Positions 16,759 to 23,007 of a stretch of 64,000 nt of DNA are shown in pieces. The notes beneath the pieces are model-generated. The model was not told the DNA's origin. It did no database searches and worked only from the letters and a program-made list of their open reading frames with translations. Both the position numbers and the translations under genes were made by a program. The stretch's first letter is position 1, and every line of letters starts with the position of its first letter. The stretch is from CAZKBP01 sp964551015 (lineage in GTDB: Bacteria; Bacteroidota; Bacteroidia; Cytophagales; Microscillaceae), in NCBI GenBank assembly GCA_964551015.1, contig CAZKBP010000031.1:11026-75025 (forward strand). Reading direction: 5' to 3'.

Positions 16759-16917
16759 ATGAAGGTAACCCAGCGAGAAGGCTCTAGCTTTTCCCGTTTG
16801 ACCACTCTGGCACGTCCCCCAAAATGAATTATATGGCTCACAGGGGAGGCGGGATTCGAACCCGCGTAGCCTTTCAGCTAAAAGTTTACGAAGAATTCCT
16901 TCTCTACGACACTTCAT
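16759..16917 (-). ncRNA. Y-RNA-like unit 7 with permuted tRNA-Tyr(GUA)-like module
   Basis: The lower stem is ATGAAG/CTTCAT. The conserved 5' box GTGTCGT is followed by the helix GAGAAGG/CCTTCTC and ATTCTTCG. Inside, the order is 3' part first: GTAAA, anticodon-stem strand CTTTT, long variable arm AGC-TGAAAG-GCT, T-arm GCGGG-TTCGAAT-CCCGC and acceptor CTCCCCT. A 21-nt linker follows, then the 5' part: GGGGGAC, D-arm GCCAGAGTGGTCAAACGGG, and AAAAGCT. Joining the ends gives AAAAG-CTGTAAA-CTTTT, an exact Tyr anticodon arm, and the class II variable arm also fits Tyr. Acceptor pairing is imperfect (about six pairs, C-C mismatch at the base). It may be a permuted tRNA gene or a tRNA-mimic Y RNA. 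Confidence 0.8.
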
Positions 16918-16995
16918 CTAGATGTTAATATTTTCTTGTATCTGCGTTCCATCTTTTTCCATTGCCAAATCTTTCATTTTCCCATCTTTAAGAAA

Positions 16996-17126
16996 CAGAG
17001 GTAACTAAGCGGAGAGAGACTCATTTCCGGTGTGCTAACCCCTGCACTACTACCCCCGAAAGCGTAGACGGGATTCGAACCCGTGACCTCCGGACTCCCG
17101 AAGTAACTCTATCCTACGACACTCTG
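16996..17126 (-). ncRNA. Y-RNA-like unit 6 with permuted tRNA-like module and closed acceptor stem
   Basis: The lower stem is CAGAG/CTCTG. Box GTGTCGT is followed by the helix GGATAGAG/CTCTCTCC (one mismatch) and TTACTTCG. The 3' tRNA part comes first: GGGAG, TCCGG, AGGTC, T-arm ACGGG-TTCGAAT-CCCGT, acceptor CTACGCT. The 5' part follows after only about 4 nt: GGGGTAG, TA, D-arm GTGC..GCAC, CCGGA. TCCGG/CCGGA forms a perfect anticodon stem and CTACGCT/GGGGTAG the acceptor with one G-G mismatch. The very short connector makes the acceptor a closed hairpin, as in tRNA-mimicking YrlA RNAs, rather than a free CCA end. The anticodon position would read GGG (Pro-like), but U33 is absent. Confidence 0.8.
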
Positions 17127-17207
17127 CATCAAACTAGTGGCACAATTGTAGATGAAAGAAGATGGTTCTCGATCCGCCTTCAAATCTCTCAATCTATTCT
17201 TCAAAAA

Positions 17208-17295
17208 GGAGGTTACAGACGCGTAGAGACCAATAAAGTATAGGAATCGAACCTACATAAACCACGAAGTAACTCTACACTACGACACTCCCCTG
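17208..17295 (-). ncRNA. Y-RNA-like unit 5 with T-arm only
   Basis: The lower stem is GGAG/CTCC. Box GTGTCGT is followed by the helix GTAGAG/CTCTAC and TTACTTCG, with the CGCGTCTGTAACC 3' motif. The interior holds a T-arm-like hairpin GTAGG-TTCGATT-CCTAT but no D-arm or acceptor partner. It looks like a reduced version of units 2, 6 and 7. Confidence 0.7.
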
Positions 17296-17311
17296 ATGGT
17301 TGAAGACCACA

Positions 17312-17377
17312 GATGGAAAAACCTGAGAATAAGCCTCGAACCGACCTCCGACCTCCTCGATTTTAGGAGCTTCCATC
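17312..17377 (-). ncRNA. tRNA-like fold lacking a D-arm
   Basis: GATGGAA/TTCCATC closes a 66-nt segment containing CTCCT-AAAATCG-AGGAG (5-bp stem, 7-nt loop, anticodon-arm-like) and a GGTTCGA loop on an AGGTC/GGCTT stem (T-arm-like). There is no D-arm and no U33. It may be a decayed tRNA or a further tRNA mimic. It lies in the same orientation as the array. Confidence 0.4.
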
Positions 17378-17472
17378 TTCTCATCTCTTCTATGAGGAAT
17401 GAAAACAGCCAACATTTCTACTTTTTAGAAACTAAGCGTTTTTTAACATCTCATAAATCTGCTCTCATGAAG

Positions 17473-17544
17473 AGGGAGCAGTAGGTTTCGAACCTACGAC
17501 CAGCTGCTTAACAGGCAACCGCTCTACCCCTGAGCTATACTCCC
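17473..17544 (-). tRNA. tRNA-Asn(GUU)
   Basis: A canonical cloverleaf: acceptor GGGAGTA/TGCTCCC, D-arm GCTC..GAGC, anticodon arm GTTGC-CTGTTAA-GCAGC with anticodon GTT, T-arm GTAGG-TTCGAAA-CCTAC. It is 28 nt from the D-arm-less element's side of the array and 6 nt from tRNA-Lys. Confidence 0.93.
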
Positions 17545-17550
17545 TAATAG

Positions 17551-17625
17551 TTCGGCCGGTGGGACTCGAACCCACGACCTCCTGATTAAAAGTCAGGCGC
17601 TTCCAGCCAACTGAGCTACGACCGA
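17551..17625 (-). tRNA. tRNA-Lys(UUU)
   Basis: Acceptor TCGGTCG/CGGCCGA, T8-A9, a D-stem of only three pairs (GCT/AGC, loop enlarged), anticodon arm CCTGA-CTTTTAA-TCAGG with anticodon TTT, and T-arm GTGGG-TTCGAGT-CCCAC. It is probably functional, with a slightly unusual D-arm. Confidence 0.9.
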
Positions 17626-17631
17626 ATCTTG

Positions 17632-17700
17632 GCACGGGCGGTAGGAATCGAACCCACCTTCCGGGTTTTGGAGACCACGTATCCACCATGGTCGCCCGTG
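17632..17700 (-). tRNA. tRNA-Trp(CCA)-like, degenerate D/anticodon arms
   Basis: The acceptor CACGGGC/GCCCGTG is perfect and the T-arm GTGGG-TTCGATT-CCTAC is good. The loop CTCCAAA carries the CCA anticodon. But position 8 is not T, the anticodon stem has only about three pairs, and the strand that could close a D-stem (CCA/TGG) is the same one needed for the anticodon stem. At 69 nt it is short. It may be a pseudo-tRNA or a tRNA mimic belonging to the Y-RNA array. Confidence 0.6.
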
Positions 17701-17759
17701 TATTTTGAATAAGCAATTTTCAATTCCAGACTGACTATCTGTAATTATTCATTTAAAAA

Positions 17760-17830
17760 CAGGGCGACAAGCGAAAAGAGCTTTGAATCTAATGTGGAGT
17801 TAGCGAAGTATCTCTTCTCTACGGCACCTG
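17760..17830 (-). ncRNA. Y-RNA-like unit 4 (compact, anticodon-arm-like hairpin)
   Basis: CAGG/CCTG lower stem, box GTGCCGT, helix GAGAAGAG/CTCTTTTC, ATACTTCG and the 3' motif CGCTTGTCGCCCTG with following Ts. The interior is a small hairpin CTAA-CTCCACA-TTAG whose 7-nt loop contains CCA. It is 71 nt long and is the tandem duplicate of unit 3. Confidence 0.75.
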
Positions 17831-17903
17831 ATTTCTTTATGAAGGTTTAGCTCGTTGTTGAATATTGGTTTTTTGGTTAAAATTTAAAATCTGTAATTCA
17901 AAA

Positions 17904-17974
17904 CAGGGCGATAAGCGAGAAGAGTCTTGGGACTTATTGACAGTAAGCGAAGTAACCCTTCTCTACGGCACCTG
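17904..17974 (-). ncRNA. Y-RNA-like unit 3 (compact, anticodon-arm-like hairpin)
   Basis: CAGG/CCTG lower stem, box GTGCCGT, helix GAGAAG/CTTCTC, TTACTTCG and the 3' motif CGCTTATCGCCCTG followed by TTTT. The interior hairpin CTTA-CTGTCAA-TAAG has a 7-nt loop reading GTC at the anticodon position. 71 nt. The loop is tRNA-Asp-like, but no T- or D-arm is present. Confidence 0.75.
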
Positions 17975-18063
17975 ATTTCTTCATGAATATTTAGCTTGTT
18001 GTTGGATATTGGTTTTTTGGTTAAATTTTGAAATTTATGATCTGCAAGTAGCAATTTAAAAAA

Positions 18064-18211
18064 CAGGGCAACAGGCGAAGAAAGACGTTTACGTTGCTCT
18101 AACCAACTGAGCTACCTCTTCCATTTTATAAGTAAAATCGGGAAGAGAGCAGGACTCGAACCTGCGACCACCGGCTTACAAGGCGAAGTAACTCTCTTCT
18201 ACGGCACCTGC
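18064..18211 (-). ncRNA. Y-RNA-like unit 2 with permuted tRNA-Thr(UGU)-like module
   Basis: CAGG/CCTG lower stem, box GTGCCGT, helix GAAGAGAG/CTTTCTTC (one wobble), TTACTTCG. The 3' part (18184-18141) is GC, loop CTTGTAA, GCCGG, TGGTC, T-arm GCAGG-TTCGAGT-CCTGC and acceptor TCTCTTC. An AT-rich hairpin linker ATTTTA-CTTA-TAAAAT follows, then the 5' part (18122-18092): G-1, GAAGAGG, TA, D-arm GCTC..GAGC, A, ACG. The acceptor pairs fully and is extended by G-1:C73 and the linker stem. Joining ACG to GC rebuilds four of five anticodon-stem pairs around a UGU loop. The D- and T-arms are canonical. Confidence 0.82.
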
Positions 18212-18263
18212 GTTTTAGTTGCTCCTTGCGAAATCAAAATCTTTAATTTGTAATTTTTAAATC

Positions 18264-18333
18264 AAAGCAGGGTGACCAGCAGAAAGAGTCGGTTTCAAGC
18301 AGCGAAGTAACTCTTCCCCACGACACCTGCTTT
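18264..18333 (-). ncRNA. Y-RNA-like unit 1, first RNA after rsr
   Basis: The lower stem AAAGCAGG/CCTGCTTT (8 bp) is the strongest of the set. Box GTGTCGT is followed by the helix GGGAAGAG/CTCTTTCT (two wobbles) and TTACTTCG. The interior is only GCTGCTTGAAACCGA, with no T- or D-arm. 70 nt. It begins 29 nt after the rsr stop codon, so it is probably processed from the rsr transcript. Confidence 0.75.
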
Positions 18334-18362
18334 GATTTACTTAGTGCAAAATTTGCTATTTT

Positions 18363-19880
18363 CTACAAGCTTACTTGCTGGATTTCTGCCAAAGCAGACT
18401 CACCCCGCTCGATGGCTTGTAGCACTTCAAATACTTTATCAGACCAGCCCGCGATCAAGCTTACACCTTGTTGTTCTACACGTAAAGGAGCCTGACCATA
18501 GCCTGCCAAGTCAAACAAGTACAGACGAGCCTTGGGAGCTATTTGACGGTACTTTGCCCATTCTTTGGCAATGGTATCGTCGTTGTAATGGCTGTTCCAA
18601 AGCTGCATATCGGTGAATATCATCACTTTATCCACGATCTGCTTGCGCTTAATCAGGTCTTGGATGACCAAGTAACCATTCGTGGAGTAACCCACTTCAC
18701 CCATACGGCTACGTAGAGCATCCGCATTCGCTAAGATATGGGTCTGCGGTAAGTTGATGATTTTCCAACGGTCTCCGAAAATACCGGTGTTCACCAATTT
18801 GACCTTAGACTGCAAAACCATACCGAGTACCAAACCGATGTCGTAGAGCTGCACACTACTACGAGGCGAAATAGGCTGACACATAGAGCCAGAAGTATCA
18901 CAAGCAATTAATACTCGCGTGTCTTCGTCAAAGCCCTGTAAGTTCTCCACGCTCGCTTGAATGGCCTTTTCCAGAGCATTCAAAATCATGGTCGTGTGTG
19001 GAGAGCCTATGCTTTTGATCTCTCGGTAAGCGGACAGGAAGCGGAAAGGCAATTGCTTAGCGCGTGTTACCTGACGTTTGTCTGCCAAACGCTCGGCCAC
19101 GGATTGCATGCACTGCGTACCTACTCCTGACTGGAGGATATTCCGCAGGTTACGCAAAAGTGCCATGTAACCCAACTTACCACTCTCAATTAGTTCTGTC
19201 CATTTGGCACGAACGGCGACTTGCTTCGCTGCTTCGTTCTTGAAGCTTTGCTGACCTAAAACCGATAGTTCTACTTCCCAAGTGTAAGGCACTTCCAGGC
19301 GATCTTCCACGATCTTGTCAAAGAGCATTTGCTGTGCCTCATCCTTTGGCTTCGGGTGTACTAAGAAGAGCGCGTCTTTTAGCTTTACCTCCGCCGGACG
19401 ATTGTACTTGGCAAATTGATACTCGTCAAAGCGATTAAAAGCCTGAGCGAGTCCTTTCTGCAACTGCTTAGAAAGCTTGCCTAATTTCTTGACCGCCTGA
19501 CGATCATTGGCTTTCTGATAGTAGGCCAAGAGTTCAGTGATTTCGTCGGCACGCTGCACAATACGAGCCACTAAGCGGCTGATTAGATTATCACCACTGT
19601 GGACCTTGGCGAGTTCCACGGCCAAAACTAGCGGCATAGAGCGTAAGTACATTTTCTCACGAGTGTACACGGCTAGCTTAGCCACGAAAAGCGGATCGTT
19701 TTGCTCAATCAAGGCGCGGATTCGCTCTAGTCGCTCCTGACCTGTCTCGTAGAAACTCGGATTGAGGGAAGAAGTGACCGTGGCCGAATACAGTTCTAGC
19801 TGTGGGTTCAGTGTGAAAGCCTCTGCTCCTTCGTGGTTGAGGATTTTACCCTTTTTTTGTACTTTTTGGTTAAATTTCAT
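18363..19880 (-). CDS. rsr: Ro60/TROVE-domain RNA-binding protein
   Basis: 505 aa, about the length of bacterial Ro proteins. Residues about 15-320 form the TROVE HEAT-repeat ring (LRSMPLVLAVELAKVHSGDN, MALLRNLRNILQSG). Residues about 325-500 form a von Willebrand A domain with the MIDAS motif DTSGSM and IFTDMQLWN. Ro proteins bind Y RNAs on the outside of the ring and single-stranded 3' ends in its pore. In bacteria they work with PNPase or RtcB in RNA decay, rRNA maturation and stress survival. Seven Y-RNA-like units and tRNAs follow on the same strand, up to one terminator. A structured leader precedes it. Confidence 0.95.
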   Translation of the reverse strand: MKFNQKVQKKGKILNHEGAEAFTLNPQLELYSATVTSSLNPSFYETGQERLERIRALIEQNDPLFVAKLAVYTREKMYLRSMPLVLAVELAKVHSGDNLISRLVARIVQRADEITELLAYYQKANDRQAVKKLGKLSKQLQKGLAQAFNRFDEYQFAKYNRPAEVKLKDALFLVHPKPKDEAQQMLFDKIVEDRLEVPYTWEVELSVLGQQSFKNEAAKQVAVRAKWTELIESGKLGYMALLRNLRNILQSGVGTQCMQSVAERLADKRQVTRAKQLPFRFLSAYREIKSIGSPHTTMILNALEKAIQASVENLQGFDEDTRVLIACDTSGSMCQPISPRSSVQLYDIGLVLGMVLQSKVKLVNTGIFGDRWKIINLPQTHILANADALRSRMGEVGYSTNGYLVIQDLIKRKQIVDKVMIFTDMQLWNSHYNDDTIAKEWAKYRQIAPKARLYLFDLAGYGQAPLRVEQQGVSLIAGWSDKVFEVLQAIERGESALAEIQQVSL

Positions 19881-19937
19881 CCTGTTTTGTATTTTAGGAT
19901 TGAGACAAAATATTACCGCTTACCTTTTGCCTTTTTC

Positions 19938-20016
19938 GCATCATTGAAGCCCACCGGAGGGTGAGCTAGATTGGCTTAGCAAGGTTGGACTCAGAGCCAA
20001 TCCGAATCAATGACGC
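19938..20016 (-). ncRNA. Three-way-junction RNA structure upstream of rsr
   Basis: The closing stem is GCATCATTGA/TCAATGACGC (10 bp, one wobble; 19938-19947 and 20007-20016). Stem 2 is CACC-GGAG-GGTG (19952-19963). Stem 3 is GATTGGCT/AGCCAATC (19969-19976 and 19995-20002). It lies about 57 nt before the rsr start and just after the terminator of the upstream small gene. It could be a leader regulating rsr or an eighth, different Ro-bound RNA. Strand is assigned from the rsr direction. Confidence 0.5.
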
Positions 20017-20043
20017 AAAGGATGGAACGTATGCAAAATAAAA

Positions 20044-20070
20044 AACCCGAACTCGGCGTGAGTTCGGGTT
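20044..20070 (-). terminator. Rho-independent terminator
   Basis: An 11-bp perfect stem AACCCGAACTC/GAGTTCGGGTT has a 5-nt loop and is followed on the minus strand by a T-rich tract. It ends the short minus-strand gene at 20096-20221 and insulates rsr. Confidence 0.85.
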
Positions 20071-20095
20071 TCTTAGAAGCTTTATATACAGTGTT

Positions 20096-20221
20096 TTAAA
20101 TCCTGATTATAATGAGCTGATCTAATTCATCCGAACTCTGGAAACAATCTATCCATTCACTCCCTGTGGGGAAGAAATTTGGTTTGGGTTCGATATGATA
20201 ATTATTAGTCAGCGAAAACAT
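20096..20221 (-). CDS. 41-aa small protein with own promoter and terminator
   Basis: ATG at 20219-20221 and TAA at 20096-20098 bound a 41-codon frame beginning MFSLTNNYHIEPKPNFFPTG and ending QLIIIRI. A TTG...TACCTTTG Bacteroidota promoter lies about 35 nt upstream and a strong terminator 26 nt downstream, so the unit is clearly transcribed. Whether the peptide or the RNA is the product is not known. No family is recognised. Confidence 0.5.
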   Translation of the reverse strand: MFSLTNNYHIEPKPNFFPTGSEWIDCFQSSDELDQLIIIRI

Positions 20222-20252
20222 GATTGAAATTTTGTGATTGATTACTTGATTA

Positions 20253-20284
20253 CAAAGGTATATAATTTAGTACGACATTGTCAA
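20253..20284 (-). promoter_or_regulatory. Bacteroidota-type promoter
   Basis: On the minus strand, TTG (20282-20284) and TACCTTTG (20253-20260) are separated by 21 nt. This matches the TTG / TAnnTTTG consensus of Bacteroidota primary sigma factors. It drives the 41-aa gene. Confidence 0.6.
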
Positions 20285-20571
20285 GTTTTGGTTACAATAT
20301 TTTAAAAAAAGTTTGAAGTCTCTCTTCTTTTGGGCCTGACTACATATATGGTAGAGGAAGATTTTCGTTTCTTTCCAAGCAGTCATCACGTTAAATAATT
20401 GTTAAAGCCCGCTTATTTGGCCGAAAAAATGTAGTTTTATTTGCGAAAAGCAGACGATTGCTAGAAAAAACTGCTTTCTTCACGTAGCTATAGCGGATAC
20501 ATACCTCCATTCGTTAATTTTGTATTGTATTTTTGAAAGATCAAATCATTGAATCAAAGAAGAACTAGTTC

Positions 20572-22614
20572 ATGAGCTTTTTATATCCTGGGTTTTTGTG
20601 GGCATTATTCGCGCTGGCTATACCCATTGCCATTCATATCTTCAACTTTCGCCGCACGAAGCGAATTTATTTTAGTAATGTACAGCTTCTTAAAGAAGTC
20701 AAAACAGAGACGAATTCCTTCCGTCGGCTGAAGCACTTACTGATTTTGCTCAGTCGTTTGGCTTTTTTGACTTTTTTAATCTTAGCTTTTGCCCAACCTT
20801 ATTTCCCCAGTGAAAATCAAAAGGCCATCAAGAATTTAAGCGGCTTGGTCAGTGTCTATGTGGATAATTCATACAGTATGCAAAGTGAACTGGGTAATGA
20901 AAGTTATCTGGATTTGGCTTCTGTCTACACGACTGATTTGATTCGGGTTTTCCCCAAAGATGCGCGCTTTCAATTGATTACCAATAATTTTGAGAATCAA
21001 GAACAGTATCCAGTGAGTGCGGCCGAAATAGAAGATCGCCTTACTGAAACGACCTACGGGAATACTTACCGAGATTTAGGAACCGTTTATGAGCGGCAAT
21101 TCAATTTGCTGAATAGACATTCGGGTGGAGCCAAGAATCAAGTGTTTTGGTTTTCAGATTTTCAAAAATCTACCTCGGGTGAGTTGACACAATTAGAGCT
21201 GGATACATTAAATCAATATTACATCGTGCCTATTCGCTCGGAGCGTACCCCGAATTTGATGATTGATTCCGTGTGGCTGGAAAACCCTTTCATCAAATCT
21301 CTCGAAACGAATCAGGTGAAGGTTCGCCTCACGAGCTTCAACGAGGAGAGCTATCAAGGACTGACGCTTAAACTATTTATTGACGACAAACAAGTTTCTA
21401 CGACTACTCTAGATTTGGAGCCTAGAGCCAGTATGGTAGCGGAAATCAATTTTACCGTGCAAGGCAGTGGGATCAAACCTTGTAAAATCACCTTTGAAGA
21501 CTTCCCAGTAACTTTTGATAATGAGTACTATTTTGTGATCAACGCTTCTCCTAAGGTCAACATTTTACATCTCTACGAGAACAAAAAAGTCAATTACGTG
21601 GAAAATGTATACGGCAATGAGTCCGTGTTCGAGGTCAATAGCTTTAGCGTAAATAACTTGGATTACAATCGGATTCAAAGTGCTGAGTTGATTATTTTGA
21701 ATGAGGTGAGCAGCGTGGAGGGAGAGCTGAGTACTGGCCTGACCGATTTTGTGCGTCGCGGGGGAAATTTAGTAATTTTTCCGGCCACGCAGCCCAGTCC
21801 GTCTTTTACTCGTTTTCTGAACTCGATTAGTGTGAGTGGCTTTCAGTCTGAGAAGCCGGATTCACTCGGTACGGGCAAGGCAAACGAATTGGCTTTGCTT
21901 AATGCACAAAATCCATTTTATCAGGGAATTTTCGAGAGAGTCCCTAATAACATGAACATGCCCTATGCTAACGCGGTTTCTCGCTGGAACAACATAGGGG
22001 ATAACCTTTTGCTCTTCAAGAATCGTCAACCCTATTTGACTCGCTTTAACGCACAAAAAGGAAAAGTGTATCTCTTTGCCTCCCCTCTCGAGACAGATTA
22101 CAGTAATTTGGCCAAGCACGCGATCTTCGTGCCGATTATGTACAAAATCGCCTCGTTGAGTAAATCTGCGGCTGGAAAACTGGCCTACACTTTCCAAGAT
22201 CAAACCATTCGTACCCAAGTAAGCAAGCTCGCTACCAATCAGGTGTACAGACTTGTGCGCGACGACCTAGAATTGGTTCCCACGCAAAGAATCGTGGAGG
22301 AAGAGCTGGTGTTTGAGTTGCCCGAACAAGTGTTAGAGGCGGGTTTTTATGAACTTAAAATTGACAATCAAACCGAAGGCTTGCTGGCTTTTAACTATGG
22401 CAAGGCGGAATCGGAGATGGACTTTTACTCCATGAATGAGATTAAAGGTGCACTCGGTGGCAAGCCCAATGTACAGATTTATGATTTTAATGAGAGCAAG
22501 AACTTTATTCAGGAGTTTGAACAAAAAAACATCCAGCTCAATCTCTGGAAATACATGCTTATCTTGGCACTTCTATTCTTGCTGGCAGAGGTATTGCTAA
22601 TTCGGTTTTTGTAG
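20572..22614 (+). CDS. BatA-domain membrane protein
   Basis: 680 aa. The N-terminus (LYPGFLWALFALAIPIAIHIFNFRR, then LKHLLILLSRLAFLTFLILAFAQP) is the two-helix BatA/aerotolerance N-terminal domain. A von Willebrand-like region follows with VYVDNSYSMQ (degenerate MIDAS). A long extracytoplasmic part and a C-terminal membrane helix (LWKYMLILALLFLLAEVLLIRFL) complete it. It is a Bacteroidota envelope protein of the Bat family, usually of unknown biochemical role. Confidence 0.85.
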   Translation: MSFLYPGFLWALFALAIPIAIHIFNFRRTKRIYFSNVQLLKEVKTETNSFRRLKHLLILLSRLAFLTFLILAFAQPYFPSENQKAIKNLSGLVSVYVDNSYSMQSELGNESYLDLASVYTTDLIRVFPKDARFQLITNNFENQEQYPVSAAEIEDRLTETTYGNTYRDLGTVYERQFNLLNRHSGGAKNQVFWFSDFQKSTSGELTQLELDTLNQYYIVPIRSERTPNLMIDSVWLENPFIKSLETNQVKVRLTSFNEESYQGLTLKLFIDDKQVSTTTLDLEPRASMVAEINFTVQGSGIKPCKITFEDFPVTFDNEYYFVINASPKVNILHLYENKKVNYVENVYGNESVFEVNSFSVNNLDYNRIQSAELIILNEVSSVEGELSTGLTDFVRRGGNLVIFPATQPSPSFTRFLNSISVSGFQSEKPDSLGTGKANELALLNAQNPFYQGIFERVPNNMNMPYANAVSRWNNIGDNLLLFKNRQPYLTRFNAQKGKVYLFASPLETDYSNLAKHAIFVPIMYKIASLSKSAAGKLAYTFQDQTIRTQVSKLATNQVYRLVRDDLELVPTQRIVEEELVFELPEQVLEAGFYELKIDNQTEGLLAFNYGKAESEMDFYSMNEIKGALGGKPNVQIYDFNESKNFIQEFEQKNIQLNLWKYMLILALLFLLAEVLLIRFL

Positions 22615-22989
22615 AAATCCTTCATTTCTGTCTACACCTATTTTTCTGGCCTGTTCATGCCAGCTTTCACTATCGGAGCGGTATCTATGGATAGTAAGGA
22701 TGGCGACGAAAACAAATATTAAAGATCAAATCCCATAGATCATATCCATCTGTTGTCTGCTATTTGTCATTTGTAAAGAGGAGGATTACGATGGTCTGCA
22801 TCGCGACTTACTCCTGATTGATACTCGGAGAGGTTCGTGCACGTGCCATTGAAAAGAGTATGCGGTAAATACCCGACACGCCCTTTTTTGCTTATGATGA
22901 ACTTGATTTAAGCATTTCATTCGATTTTTTTGTGAAAAAATGAAAGTCTTATTTATTTTTGTCAACTGACTTTTTTACAAAAAAATATT
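22615..22989. other. Intergenic region
   Basis: No gene, RNA gene or clear repeat is visible in these 375 bases. The part next to 22990 is AT-rich, as expected for a promoter region. Confidence 0.5.
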
Positions 22990-23007
22990 TTGAAACTACC
23001 ATTAAAT

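Larger units (their letters stand above)
17760..18047. repeat. 144-bp tandem duplication carrying units 3 and 4
   Basis: The blocks 17760-17903 and 17904-18047 align end to end. The non-RNA spacers (17831-17890 and 17975-18034) match at about 53 of 60 positions, so the duplication is fairly recent. The interior hairpins of the two RNAs have diverged more than their conserved boxes. Confidence 0.75.

Noticed and set aside
16759..17126. tRNA genes split by group I introns
   Set aside because: The 3' part precedes the 5' part within each unit, and acceptor strands pair within a unit, not between neighbouring units. No group I core was seen.
17465..17716. 83-codon minus-strand frame
   Set aside because: It runs through three tRNA genes and is a chance frame.
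16759..18333. CRISPR array, because of regularly recurring CGAAGTAACT motifs
   Set aside because: Spacing is irregular, the repeats pair with downstream partners to form RNA stems, tRNA genes intervene and no cas genes are present.
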